Assembly (NCBI RefSeq): GCF_049472655.1
Contig: NZ_JAQNCS010000004.1
Location: 94,492 to 158,491 of the forward strand
DNA length: 64,000 bases
Source: Deferribacter abyssi
GTDB taxonomy: Bacteria; Chrysiogenota; Deferribacteres; Deferribacterales; Deferribacteraceae
Direction: 5' to 3'
A model generated the notes under the pieces. It was not told where the DNA came from and did no database searches. It worked only from the letters and a program-made list of their open reading frames with translations. Position numbers and translations under genes: made by a program. The first letter of the stretch is position 1. Each line of letters begins with the position of its first letter. Shown here in pieces: positions 42,368 to 52,083 of this stretch.

Positions 42368-42440
42368 TTTCCACCTCTTTAGTAGATTTATATAAGTTTT
42401 CTTTATTAAAACTTCCGTCCAAACATTTAGTTAACACAAA

Positions 42441-44486
42441 CTAAATTAATTTTAAAAACCTTAGTGACATTTTCTTTATACCAAATTTTTCAAAAAATAC
42501 ATCAGCTTTTGCATCCTCACCACTACCTTTAATTGAAATTATCATACCTTTGCCAAATTTTGAATGAAACACTTTCTTTCCATCCTTAAATTCTTCCTCT
42601 AATCCTTTAACAATTCTCATTTCATCTATAAAAATGGAGGGTTCCATTTCTTGTCTTCTACCATATACAATCCTAGTATCCGCATATGTTACAATCAACC
42701 TCTTTTTTGCTCTTGTAATCCCCACATAACAGAGCCTTCTCTCTTCCTCAAGTTCACGTTGTTCATCCATACTGCTAAAAAGAGGAAATAATCCATTTTC
42801 TAGCCCCACAAGAAAAACTGTATCAAACTCTAACCCTTTTGCAGAGTGAATAGTCATCAACTTTACAGAGCCACCATCTATTTCATCTACTGAAGTTTGC
42901 AAAGTAGTTGTAGAAAGGAAATCACCTAAATTAACCTCTTTAACCGTCTCTTCATAGGCCACAGCCGAATTAATAAGCTCATTTATATTATTTATTCGTT
43001 TATCCGCCACGTATATTTCTTCAAATTGTTTTATATACTCTTCATATTTTGTCTTATTTACAATATAAGAAATCATTTCCGATACCTTATCAAATTGATT
43101 TAACCCATCAATAAGATTGATAAAATCTAAAAGCTTTTTTGCAAGCTTTCCAGATGATTCTTCAGCAACAATTTTTACAGCATCAAATACTGAAACTCTT
43201 TCTCCATTCACCACACTTATTATTTTTTCAATAGTTTTATCACCAATTCCTCTCGGAGGAGTTTTCACACATCTAATAAAAGATGGTACATCATAATAAT
43301 TATTGAAAAACCTTAAATAACTTAAAATATCTTTTATTTCTTTTCTTTGATAAAAGCTTATCCCTCCAATAACTTGATAAGGTATTCCCCTACTATTAAG
43401 AGCTACCTCAAAATTCCTTGATTGAGCATTTGTCCTATAAAGTATTGCAATATCTGAAAGGGGTACACCTTCTTCTACAATTTTATCAAGCTGTTTTACC
43501 ACAAACTCAGCTTCATCACACTCATCATAACAACGCCTTAGATCAATTTTTGCATCAAAATTATGATAAGGTTTAAGACTTTTATCCTTCCTAAAACAAT
43601 TATTCCTGATTAAATTATTTGCTACATATAAAATGGCTGGTGCACTTCTATAATTCCTCTCAAGCTTCACAATTTTGACATCGCTAAAGTATTTGTCAAA
43701 ATTAACAATATTTCCTATTTCAGCTCCACGCCATCCATAAATTGATTGATCATCATCTCCAACAACGCAAATATTTCCTTTTTGTTCTGCCAAAATTTTT
43801 AAAAAATCAAACTGAATTGAATTTGTATCTTGAAACTCATCTACTAGTATATAATCAAAAAGATTAATGTAAAAATGCAGAATTTCTCTATTTTCAAGAA
43901 ATATTTTCAACGTCAAAGCCAACATATCATCAAAATCTATCTGTGCAGATTGCTTTAATTCTAATTGATAATATCTAAACACATCATCAAAACGATGAAC
44001 CAATTCTTCAGGCTCTTTCCCATAAACAAAATCTAAGCTATTTTTATAATTACTAATAAAATGCAAATACATCTTTGGCGAAAACTTTTTATGGTCTATA
44101 TTAAGCCTTTTTATAATGTTTTTTATAAGACTTAAACGGTCATCCTGATCAATTATGGTAAAATTGTTTGGTAAACCAACAAGATACCCTTCTCTCCTTA
44201 AAATTCTCAACGTATTAGAATGGAATGTTCCTATCCAAAGATTGAATGCTTCATCCCCCACAATAGAGTATACTCTTTTTTTCATTTCATCAGCTGCTTT
44301 ATTTGTAAAAGTAACTGCCATTATTCTATGTGATTCCATTTTTTGTTTTTCAATAAGATATGCTATTTTATAAGTAATTACACGTGTTTTCCCTGTCCCA
44401 GCCCCTGATAAAACGAGTAAAGGAGAATCTACATAAGTTACAGCTTCTAACTGTTCGTTATTTAGCTCTTTTTCAAAATCGATCAT
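42441..44486 (-). CDS. UvrD/PcrA-type DNA helicase
   Basis: This 681-residue superfamily 1A helicase shows LSGAGTGKTRVITYKIAYL (Q-motif/Walker A), ILVDEFQDTN (Walker B), VVGDDDQSIYGWRGA (motif III), VKLERNYRSAP (motif IV), LMTIHSAKGLEFD (motif V) and RRLCYVGITRAKKRL (motif VI). It unwinds DNA in repair and restores stalled forks. The C-terminal end has a Tudor-like segment (VFHSKFGKGMIISI), as in PcrA. It is the last gene behind glmU-glmS-clcA and overlaps clcA by four bases. Confidence 0.93.
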   Translation of the reverse strand: MIDFEKELNNEQLEAVTYVDSPLLVLSGAGTGKTRVITYKIAYLIEKQKMESHRIMAVTFTNKAADEMKKRVYSIVGDEAFNLWIGTFHSNTLRILRREGYLVGLPNNFTIIDQDDRLSLIKNIIKRLNIDHKKFSPKMYLHFISNYKNSLDFVYGKEPEELVHRFDDVFRYYQLELKQSAQIDFDDMLALTLKIFLENREILHFYINLFDYILVDEFQDTNSIQFDFLKILAEQKGNICVVGDDDQSIYGWRGAEIGNIVNFDKYFSDVKIVKLERNYRSAPAILYVANNLIRNNCFRKDKSLKPYHNFDAKIDLRRCYDECDEAEFVVKQLDKIVEEGVPLSDIAILYRTNAQSRNFEVALNSRGIPYQVIGGISFYQRKEIKDILSYLRFFNNYYDVPSFIRCVKTPPRGIGDKTIEKIISVVNGERVSVFDAVKIVAEESSGKLAKKLLDFINLIDGLNQFDKVSEMISYIVNKTKYEEYIKQFEEIYVADKRINNINELINSAVAYEETVKEVNLGDFLSTTTLQTSVDEIDGGSVKLMTIHSAKGLEFDTVFLVGLENGLFPLFSSMDEQRELEEERRLCYVGITRAKKRLIVTYADTRIVYGRRQEMEPSIFIDEMRIVKGLEEEFKDGKKVFHSKFGKGMIISIKGSGEDAKADVFFEKFGIKKMSLRFLKLI

Positions 44487-46228
44487 TTATTCTCCATGAA
44501 CTGCATAACAGCTTTATTGTATGCCAAAATGATATCACTTCTTCTCAACAACCCCTTAAGTTTGAGATTCCCATTTTCTTCTTCTACTACAGGAACAGCT
44601 CCAAGATCTTTTATTCCTAACTTTTTCAAAGCAGTAGAAAGGGTATCCTCTGGACTAACATAAATCAACCCCTTTTTAGTACATATTTCACCAGCCACCA
44701 CAATATCCTCAAGCCCTTCTTCAAATAACACCCCTTTAATATCGTCCAATGAAAGCATACCAACAAGATATCCTTCTCTATTTAAAACAGGATAATAAAT
44801 ATGCTTTGCATTCTTGATCCCTTCAAGAATCTCTTTAAAATGTGTATCCTCATTAAAAAAGGTAATATCTGTAAGCATAACATCTTTCACTTTGATTGAG
44901 CTCATAATTTGTTCTTCAGCACCTTTATTTATCTTAATCCCTTGCTTAGTAAGTATCCATGTAAATATGGACTCTTTTTCCAAAGCATTTGCAGCAATAT
45001 TTGCAATAATAGTTGAAAGCATCAACGGTAAAATTATCTGATAATTACCTGTAATTTCAAAAATAATTAAAATAGCTGTAAGCGGAGCTCTCATGGTTGC
45101 AGCAAGCATTGCACTCATAGCCACAAGACCATAAGCCCCACTTCCTGCAGTCACTGAAGGAAACAAGTAATTAAATACTGTACCTATAAAACCACCACTT
45201 GCAGCTCCTATAAAAAGGGATGGGACAAAAAGACCTCCTGAACCTCCTGAGGCAAGAGTAAAAGATGTTGCTATCATTTTCAAAAAAATCAGCAAAAAAA
45301 CAAGTAAAAATGGTGCTTTACCATAAAGTATATCATCAATGGTGTCATAACCCACACCCATAACTTCTTTAACAAAAAGTCCTATTATTCCCAAAAGTAA
45401 CCCACCTAATGCTGGTTTTAAAAACTTTGGGATACTGATATTCTCAAACTTTTCTTCAAAATAATAAAAAGTTTTAATAAAAATAACTCCCACAAATGCA
45501 CACCACACACCAAGAATTATATAAAATAGCAATTCTACAGGATTTTTAAGTTCATATGGAGGAGCAAAAAATGTAACATCATTCCCCAATAGCGCCCTTG
45601 AAATCACAGTGGCAATGACAGATGAAATAATTATTGGCGAAAAAGTTTTAATACCAAACTCACCCAACAACACCTCTGCTGCAAACATTGCGCCACCTAT
45701 GGGAGCATTGAACGTTGCTGCAAGCCCTCCAGCTGCTCCTGCAGCAATAGCACTCTTCATACGAGCTGATGAAAACTTAAAAATTTTACCTATTCCAGAC
45801 CCAAGAGCTGCACCTATTTGAACAATAGGTCCTTCTCTACCAGCTGAACCTCCTGTCCCTAAAGTAATGGCAGATGACACTGTTTTTACCACCGCAACAA
45901 ACGGTGAAATAGAACGATTTAAAGCAATTACCTTCATTACATCTGGAACACCATGCCCTTTAGCAGATTTAAAAATAAGTGCAATTATTCCTACAATTAA
46001 ACCACCAATGGCAGGGACAAAAACAATCTTTAACAAAGATACCTTCTGAAGCACTTCTAAAAAATACTCAGAATCAGAGCCATAAAAAATCCTCTGAATA
46101 AAACCAATTAAATACCTGAATATGTAGTTACCATAACCAGCTAAAACACCAATTAATGTAGAAATCAGGATTAGGTATAAGTCTTCATGTTCGCTTAAAA
46201 ATTTAGAAATTCTTTCACGCATTTTCAC
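44483..46228 (-). CDS. ClC-family chloride channel/transporter with CBS domains
   Basis: This 581-residue ClC protein has a core of about 430 residues followed by two CBS domains (VKDVMLTDITFFNED and the second near residue 510, with VAGEIC). Selectivity motifs are GHGVP at 91-95 (GSGIP in E. coli), GREGP at 130-134 with the gating Glu132, and GSGGLFVPSLF. Aligning FNAPIGGAMFAAEVLLGEF with E. coli ClcA puts Val186 where the proton-coupling Glu203 lies. Loss of that Glu is typical of channels and uncoupled members. The CBS pair probably binds nucleotides. It overlaps glmS by four bases. Confidence 0.92.
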   Translation of the reverse strand: MKMRERISKFLSEHEDLYLILISTLIGVLAGYGNYIFRYLIGFIQRIFYGSDSEYFLEVLQKVSLLKIVFVPAIGGLIVGIIALIFKSAKGHGVPDVMKVIALNRSISPFVAVVKTVSSAITLGTGGSAGREGPIVQIGAALGSGIGKIFKFSSARMKSAIAAGAAGGLAATFNAPIGGAMFAAEVLLGEFGIKTFSPIIISSVIATVISRALLGNDVTFFAPPYELKNPVELLFYIILGVWCAFVGVIFIKTFYYFEEKFENISIPKFLKPALGGLLLGIIGLFVKEVMGVGYDTIDDILYGKAPFLLVFLLIFLKMIATSFTLASGGSGGLFVPSLFIGAASGGFIGTVFNYLFPSVTAGSGAYGLVAMSAMLAATMRAPLTAILIIFEITGNYQIILPLMLSTIIANIAANALEKESIFTWILTKQGIKINKGAEEQIMSSIKVKDVMLTDITFFNEDTHFKEILEGIKNAKHIYYPVLNREGYLVGMLSLDDIKGVLFEEGLEDIVVAGEICTKKGLIYVSPEDTLSTALKKLGIKDLGAVPVVEEENGNLKLKGLLRRSDIILAYNKAVMQFMENK

Positions 46229-48039
46229 TCAACCGTCACACTTTTAGCTAAATTTCTTGGTTGGTCGACATCAAGCCCTAACAAATTTGCACAGTGATAA
46301 GCAAAAAGCTGAATAACAACAGAATTTAAAAATGGTGTCAACTCATCGATACAGCTAGGCACCTCTATTACATAATCTGATTTACCTCTAATATCTTCAT
46401 CCCCTTCAGTAACTGTTGATATCACTATACCACTCCTAGCCTTTACCTCCTCAACATTGGAAAGTATCTTATCATATATTTCAGATTTTGTACCAAGCAC
46501 AAAAACAGGCATATCTTTATCAATCAAAGCTATTGGACCATGTTTCATCTCTCCTGCTGGATACCCCTCTGCATGAATATATGATATCTCTTTTAATTTC
46601 AATGCCCCCTCAAGAGCAATTGGATAATTATAATGTCTTCCTAAATATAAAAAATTCTTGAAATTTATAAAATCTCTCGCTATTCTCTCAATATATTTGT
46701 CATGCTTCAATACCAACTCTATCTTCTCTGGTAGTTTAATCAGTTCACCCAAATACCACTTTATCTCATCTCTTGATAATTTTTCTCTCTTTTGAGCTAA
46801 AAAAAGTGCAAAAAGAAAGAGAGACACAAGCTGTGTGGTAAACGCTTTTGTAGAAGCCACACCAATCTCTGGCCCAGCATGGGTATAAATCACACCATCA
46901 GATTCTCTCGCTATGGTAGAACCTACTACATTACATATGGATACAACCTTTGCTCCACTCTTTTTTGAAAGCCTCAACGCTGCTATTGTATCCGCCGTCT
47001 CTCCTGATTGCGAAATAGGTAAAAGTAAGGTTTCTTCATCAATTATTGGATTTCTATATCTAAACTCTGATGCTATATCCACCTCTACTGATATTCTAGC
47101 CAAATTTTCTATATAAAACTTACCAATTAATCCTGCATGCCAACTTGTACCACAGGCCACAATAACAATCTTCTTTATATTATTAATTCTCTCAAAATCT
47201 ATCTCCCCAAAATATATCTTTCCATCTTCCAAAGAATATTTCCCACGTATTGTATCTATTATCCCCCTAGGCTGCTCATAAATCTCCTTGAGCATAAAAT
47301 GCTTGTACCCTGATTTCTCAGCCATAACTGGATTCCAATCAATGTGCTTGGACTCCCTTGTCACCTCTTCTTCGCCATTGAATATCTTGATACTTCCCTT
47401 TCTAAGTAACGCCACATCACCTTCTTCCAGAAAAATAAACTCTCTAGTATAATTTAATACCGCTGGAATATCGCTGGCTGCAAAAACATCGTCCTCTGAA
47501 ATCCCTATCACCAAAGGGCTATCATATCTGGCCACAACTATCCTGTCAGGCTCTTTTTCACTAATAGCTGCTATGGCATAAGAACCTTTTAATCTCTTAA
47601 TCCCTTTTCTCACTGCATCAAAAAGGTCTCCTTCATACAAGCTATCAATAAGATGAGCTATCACCTCTGTATCTGTTTCAGACTTAAAATCATAACCCTT
47701 TTGTATTAATTCTTCTTTTAACTGAAGATAATTTTCTATAATACCATTGTGCACAACTGCAATGTGATTTGAAAAATGTGGATGTGCATTTTCATAAGAA
47801 GGCTTACCATGCGTGGCCCACCTTGTGTGCCCTATGCCAATAGATGCTGTCAATTCCTTATCTGCTACTAGCTCTTTCAATATAGAAAGCTTACCTTTAG
47901 CTCTAAAAACCTCTATTTTATCTTTCTCTATGATTGCAATACCAGCAGAATCATAACCCCTATATTCCAACCTTGTAAGCCCCTCAATAAGAACATCCTT
48001 TGCACTTCTATCCCCTATAAATGCTACAATGCCACACAT
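46225..48039 (-). CDS. glmS: Glutamine-fructose-6-phosphate aminotransferase (isomerising)
   Basis: GlmS makes glucosamine-6-phosphate, the first step to UDP-GlcNAc for peptidoglycan and LPS. The N-terminal glutaminase starts CGIVAFIG with the catalytic Cys1 after Met removal. Then comes the linker, followed by two SIS domains with CGTSWHAG, LPISQSGETADT and HAEGYPAGEMKHGPIALI. It ends PRNLAKSVTVE, the family C-terminus. It lies one base after glmU, so the pair forms the UDP-GlcNAc operon. No glmS ribozyme is seen before the start; the gene is inside an operon. Confidence 0.97.
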   Translation of the reverse strand: MCGIVAFIGDRSAKDVLIEGLTRLEYRGYDSAGIAIIEKDKIEVFRAKGKLSILKELVADKELTASIGIGHTRWATHGKPSYENAHPHFSNHIAVVHNGIIENYLQLKEELIQKGYDFKSETDTEVIAHLIDSLYEGDLFDAVRKGIKRLKGSYAIAAISEKEPDRIVVARYDSPLVIGISEDDVFAASDIPAVLNYTREFIFLEEGDVALLRKGSIKIFNGEEEVTRESKHIDWNPVMAEKSGYKHFMLKEIYEQPRGIIDTIRGKYSLEDGKIYFGEIDFERINNIKKIVIVACGTSWHAGLIGKFYIENLARISVEVDIASEFRYRNPIIDEETLLLPISQSGETADTIAALRLSKKSGAKVVSICNVVGSTIARESDGVIYTHAGPEIGVASTKAFTTQLVSLFLFALFLAQKREKLSRDEIKWYLGELIKLPEKIELVLKHDKYIERIARDFINFKNFLYLGRHYNYPIALEGALKLKEISYIHAEGYPAGEMKHGPIALIDKDMPVFVLGTKSEIYDKILSNVEEVKARSGIVISTVTEGDEDIRGKSDYVIEVPSCIDELTPFLNSVVIQLFAYHCANLLGLDVDQPRNLAKSVTVE

Positions 48040-48040
48040 A

Positions 48041-49405
48041 TTACTTCTCCTTACTCATCTTTTTTGCTCTCCAGCGTGGAACCCACCCTTCAATGTTTCT
48101 CTGCTCAGCTCTTGTAATGGCAAGAGCATCATCCGGCACATCCTTTGTAATTGTAGAACCAGCTGCTATCAGGGCACCTTTTCCAATTTTAACAGGTGCA
48201 ACAAATTGCACATCACTCCCCACAAATACATCATCACCAATTACAGTCTTATGCTTTGAAAAGCCATCATAGTTACAGGTAATAGTCCCACATCCCACAT
48301 TTACATTCTTTCCTATTTCTGCATCTCCAAGATAAGTCAAATGACTAGCTTTAGAACCTTTACCAAAAAACATTTTCTTAGTTTCCACAAAATTACCTAT
48401 TTTATTTTCCCCTTCTAATATTGTATCAGGTCTCAAATGAGCCATTGGCCCCACACTGCATTTTTTGCCAACCTTTGAATCTTCAATGAGAGTATTATCT
48501 TTGATTTCACAATCTTCTTCAATAACACTGTTTACAATTCTAACCCCAGGATAGATTATACACCCTTTTTTAATAACTGTCTCTCCCCCCAAATACACAT
48601 TAGGATATATTATTACATCGTTTTCTATTTTAACACTCTCATCACAATAAAAGGTTTCCAAATCCATTATGGTAACACCTTCTCTCATAAAGTTGTAAGC
48701 TCTCTGTCTCCAGATACTCTTTGAAGCACTGTAAAGGGCGACCCTATCATTAACACCTAAAAACTGATCAGAATCTTCAACCAAATATGCAAAACTGCCA
48801 CTTTTTACGATATCAGTTAGATAATATTCTCCCTGAGCATTATCATTCTTTAGGTTCTCAAGGGCAGGTTTCAAATAGGCAAAATCAACCAAATAAATAC
48901 CAGTATTAACTTCGTTTACCCTCTTTTCATAATCGTTTGCATCCTTTTCTTCCACAATTTTTAAAACCTGTTTTTTCCCATCTCTTATAATTCTTCCATA
49001 ACCTGTAGGATCATCCATCAACGTAGTGATTAACGCTACATCACTGTTTTTTGCTTCCTCAACAAATTGTTTTAGTGTTTGAGCTTTTACAAGGGGCATA
49101 TCCCCGCATAAAATTAAAACCTTGCCGTCAAAATCCTCAATATTTTTAATGGCAGATTTAACCGCATCACCAGTACCAAGCTGCTCTTCTTGAAAAACAT
49201 AATCTATTTTCTTCTCATTAAGGTAAATTAACAAATCATTTTGTGTTTTATTAACTACAACCACAACATCATTACTTATCCTTTTTGCGGCAACCAGCAC
49301 ATAATCAATCATTGGTTTTCCAGCCACATTAAACATCACCTTAGATTTCTCACTCTTCATTCTAGTCCCTTTTCCCGCTGCAAGAATAACTACTTTAATA
49401 TCCAT
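48041..49405 (-). CDS. glmU: Bifunctional UDP-GlcNAc pyrophosphorylase/GlcN-1-P acetyltransferase
   Basis: The uridylyltransferase domain begins VVILAAGKGTRMKS, with ILCGDMPLV near residue 100. The C-terminal left-handed beta helix has hexapeptide repeats (for example IYPNVYLGGETVI) and ends after the trimer core, LTYLGDAEIGKNVNVGCGT. The start was placed at the ATG at 49405 because GGGAGG lies eight bases upstream; a longer frame to 49426 has no such site. It heads the glmU-glmS-clcA-helicase operon behind the promoter at 49450-49478. Confidence 0.96.
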   Translation of the reverse strand: MDIKVVILAAGKGTRMKSEKSKVMFNVAGKPMIDYVLVAAKRISNDVVVVVNKTQNDLLIYLNEKKIDYVFQEEQLGTGDAVKSAIKNIEDFDGKVLILCGDMPLVKAQTLKQFVEEAKNSDVALITTLMDDPTGYGRIIRDGKKQVLKIVEEKDANDYEKRVNEVNTGIYLVDFAYLKPALENLKNDNAQGEYYLTDIVKSGSFAYLVEDSDQFLGVNDRVALYSASKSIWRQRAYNFMREGVTIMDLETFYCDESVKIENDVIIYPNVYLGGETVIKKGCIIYPGVRIVNSVIEEDCEIKDNTLIEDSKVGKKCSVGPMAHLRPDTILEGENKIGNFVETKKMFFGKGSKASHLTYLGDAEIGKNVNVGCGTITCNYDGFSKHKTVIGDDVFVGSDVQFVAPVKIGKGALIAAGSTITKDVPDDALAITRAEQRNIEGWVPRWRAKKMSKEK

Positions 49406-49449
49406 ATATACCTCCCAAAGCGCCATATACGACCATCTATAAGTTTTAG

Positions 49450-49478
49450 ATAGTAATTAAAACTAAATACCCTGTCAA
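49450..49478 (-). promoter_or_regulatory. Promoter of the glmU operon
   Basis: Reading leftward, TTGACA (49478-49473) and TACTAT (49455-49450) are 17 bases apart. The -35 is perfect, and the start codon follows 45 bases later. No operator is visible. Confidence 0.7.
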
Positions 49479-49633
49479 CATTTAGAAAACACTGGCGTCA
49501 TCCCATAGAAAACATTGACATAGCTTACTATTAATGCGTTGATAGTAAAGTAACAATCTAGCTGCTTCAACCCACCATAAAAACGTATTAAATTATTATA
49601 TATAAAACAAGCTTTAACTAAAATGGTGCTCTT

Positions 49634-50893
49634 TTAGTATTTCTCAAAAAAATAGTAAATATTATTATTTATTTTCCGCTTAAACATGAGATAATTTTTG
49701 TCATTATTTACCACTTTAGCATAAACTATCTCTTTAGCATCTAAAATAAACTTTCCATGCAAATAAGGTAAGCTTCTACAATCTGCAGGAATTTTTTTAA
49801 CTACCCTAAAAGATTCTGTTACCAAATCTAGTTCTCTAATTTTATCATCTAAGTCTTTCACATAAATTCTATTGTTTTCTATACATCCTTTTATTTTTAT
49901 TGGTTTCAATATTAAAGATTTTCTATAAATTTTTTTTGAGATATCGATTTGATAAATCGCACCATTTACAATACCATAAAGTTTATTACCATAAAAAATT
50001 AATCTTTCATAATTATTATTTAATAATAGTTTCTCACTATTTACATAAAGAAACTCAGTACTAAAATAACCTACTTTACCTTCTACCAAATAAAAAATTT
50101 CATCCACAACTTTTTCAGCTTTCTTAGTTAGCCCATTACTATCTATATTAAACGTAAAAAATTTATTATTTTTTTTGAAATAAAGTTGCGTTACATTCTT
50201 TCTTTTTTGAAAGCCAAAATCCTTAACGCCAACAAAATTGGCAACATCTACATAGTCCTTTTCGATTTTCTTTTTTACAATTAAATTATCATTTTTTGTT
50301 AATATAAAAAAATAATTATCAATCAATTCAACTCTTGAAACTGCTTCATTAAAATCAAATAGTTTCACGACTATCTTTGTAAAAATATTTTTTTCTAAAA
50401 GAGTAGAACCTTTCTGAAAAAAAATATTGTTTCCATCAAAACCCACAACTTGCTGAGCCCTCATTTCTAAAATCTGCCCACATTTATATAAATCTAAAAA
50501 ATAAAAATTCTTTTTACCCTTTAACATGATAATTCGATTTCCCGAATAGATTTGGTCTATCTGATCATTAGGTAAACTGAAGATTCCGCAACTATTAATG
50601 TTATCTAAATTAATCAAAAATTTATCTGTTAAAATAATCCCCCTATCAAAATCTATTACACCAACAGCAAGCAGTTTTTCAGGATAAGTTTTTTTAAACA
50701 CAACAACTGATTTCTTTAAAAGAGATGACTTTGGAAATGTTTTCTCAAACAAGGTAGGTGAGTCCTCTTTAATGTCTCCAATAAAAAAAGTATTTATAGA
50801 CTTATCATTAAGTAAATGTATTGTACTTTTCTCATGCACACAGGAAATAAATAAGCTAGCAAACATAAATAAAAAACAAGCTTTCATTTTCAT
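49634..50893 (-). CDS. Unrecognised lipoprotein, beta-rich
   Basis: This 419-residue protein has a lipoprotein signal ending FASLFISC, so it should be lipid-anchored outside the cytoplasm. The mature part is rich in Lys, Asn, Phe and Tyr, with short repeating strand-like pieces (NKLYGIVNGAIYQIDIS, DNYFFILTKNDNLIVKK). These look like the blades of a propeller, similar in feel to BamB or PQQ-binding proteins, but no family motif is clear. It stands alone: glmU is 228 bases away on one side, and hisF is divergent on the other. Its function is unknown. Confidence 0.75.
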   Translation of the reverse strand: MKMKACFLFMFASLFISCVHEKSTIHLLNDKSINTFFIGDIKEDSPTLFEKTFPKSSLLKKSVVVFKKTYPEKLLAVGVIDFDRGIILTDKFLINLDNINSCGIFSLPNDQIDQIYSGNRIIMLKGKKNFYFLDLYKCGQILEMRAQQVVGFDGNNIFFQKGSTLLEKNIFTKIVVKLFDFNEAVSRVELIDNYFFILTKNDNLIVKKKIEKDYVDVANFVGVKDFGFQKRKNVTQLYFKKNNKFFTFNIDSNGLTKKAEKVVDEIFYLVEGKVGYFSTEFLYVNSEKLLLNNNYERLIFYGNKLYGIVNGAIYQIDISKKIYRKSLILKPIKIKGCIENNRIYVKDLDDKIRELDLVTESFRVVKKIPADCRSLPYLHGKFILDAKEIVYAKVVNNDKNYLMFKRKINNNIYYFFEKY

Positions 50894-50959
50894 AAGATAA
50901 AATTAGCATTAAAAAAAAATATATGCCACCCAAAAAATGAAAAGAATCTACATTTACGT

Positions 50960-50988
50960 TGATATTTAAATCATCACTTGTTATTAAT
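50960..50988 (+). promoter_or_regulatory. Likely promoter of hisF-hisE
   Basis: TTGATA (50960-50965) and TATTAA (50983-50988) are 17 bases apart, about 30 bases upstream of hisF. Confidence 0.45.
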
Positions 50989-51019
50989 AGATTAAGATAA
51001 ATAATGTAGAAGGTGAGTT

Positions 51020-51781
51020 ATGCTTGCAAAAAGAATCATCCCTTGCCTTGATGTAAAAGACGGCAGAGTTGTAAAAGGAACAAAATTTTTAAATCTCAAA
51101 GATGCAGGAGATCCTGTTGAGGTTGCAAAACTTTACAATGACGAGGGTGCTGATGAAATAACTTTTCTTGATATAACAGCTAGCGCAGAAAACCGTAGTA
51201 TCATTCTTGACGTTGTAGCCAAAACAGCTGAACAGGTTTTTATTCCACTTACAGTTGGTGGAGGGATCAGAACAGTTGAAGATATTAGAAACTTATTAAA
51301 TGCAGGTGCTGATAAAGTATCAATTAATACTGCAGCAGTTAAAAATCCAGAATTCGTAAAAGAAGCTTCTGCCAAATTTGGTTCTCAATGCATTGTTGTG
51401 GCTATAGATGCCAAAAGGAAAACGGACAGCTTCGGGTGGGAAGTCTATACCCATGGTGGGAGAAATCCTACAGGCAAGGATGCCATTGAATGGGCAAAAA
51501 GAATGGAACTTTATGGTGCGGGTGAAATACTTTTAACAAGTATGGATAAAGATGGTACAAAAGACGGTTATGACATTGAGCTAACAAAGGCAATTGCAGA
51601 AGCTGTAGAAATACCTGTTATAGCTTCAGGTGGTGTTGGATGCCCAGAACATATTCTTGAAGGGGTGACAAAGGGTAAAGCTGATGCAGCTCTTGCTGCA
51701 TCAATATTTCATTATAAAGAATACAGCATAAAAGAGGTAAAGCAGTTTTTAAAAGACAATGGTATAACTGTTAGATTGTAA
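51020..51781 (+). CDS. hisF: Imidazole glycerol phosphate synthase cyclase subunit
   Basis: This 253-residue (beta-alpha)8 barrel turns PRFAR plus ammonia from HisH into imidazole glycerol phosphate and AICAR. Marks are IPCLDVKDGRVVKG (catalytic Asp), LTVGGGIRTVEDI (phosphate loop), VVAIDAKRK, and the catalytic Asp in LTSMDKDGTKDGYD, with IASGGVG near residue 205. The gene is followed by hisE. The other his genes are not in the window, so histidine synthesis is split over several loci. Confidence 0.97.
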   Translation: MLAKRIIPCLDVKDGRVVKGTKFLNLKDAGDPVEVAKLYNDEGADEITFLDITASAENRSIILDVVAKTAEQVFIPLTVGGGIRTVEDIRNLLNAGADKVSINTAAVKNPEFVKEASAKFGSQCIVVAIDAKRKTDSFGWEVYTHGGRNPTGKDAIEWAKRMELYGAGEILLTSMDKDGTKDGYDIELTKAIAEAVEIPVIASGGVGCPEHILEGVTKGKADAALAASIFHYKEYSIKEVKQFLKDNGITVRL

Positions 51782-51798
51782 AAGGAGGATTGCAAAAA

Positions 51799-52083
51799 AT
51801 GAACTTTGAAATTATCGAAAAATTAATAAACATTATTAAAGATAGAAAAACTAACCCAAAAGAAAGCTCGTATACCAACACATTATTATCCGCAGGAGAA
51901 AACAAAATTATAAAAAAATTAGGTGAAGAATTTGCCGAATTTTTAAAAGCCTATTTAACAGAACCTGAAAAAAGAGTTGTTTCTGAATTTGCTGATTTAT
52001 TTTACCATTTCCTTGTTGCTTTCGAATATAAAGATATAGACTTTGCAAATGTTTTAAAAGAATTGGAGAGCAGACACAAATGA
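51799..52083 (+). CDS. hisE: Phosphoribosyl-ATP pyrophosphatase
   Basis: This 94-residue MazG-like enzyme does the second step of histidine synthesis. It has RKTNPKESSYTNTLLSAG and then KKLGEEFAEFLKAYL with the metal-binding E-x2-E pattern, and EFADLFYHFLVAF near the end. It is a stand-alone HisE and not fused to HisI. The start is the ATG at 51799, ten bases after AGGAGG; the TTG three codons earlier is too close to that site. It overlaps the next gene by four bases. Confidence 0.92.
   Translation: MNFEIIEKLINIIKDRKTNPKESSYTNTLLSAGENKIIKKLGEEFAEFLKAYLTEPEKRVVSEFADLFYHFLVAFEYKDIDFANVLKELESRHK

Noticed and set aside
46225..48039. glmS ribozyme upstream of glmS
   Set aside because: glmS follows glmU by one base, so there is no 5' leader to hold it.
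49487..49560. TTACTAT/ATAGTAA inverted repeat near 49526
   Set aside because: A 7-bp stem with a 10-base loop is easily found by chance in AT-rich DNA and is not placed at a promoter.
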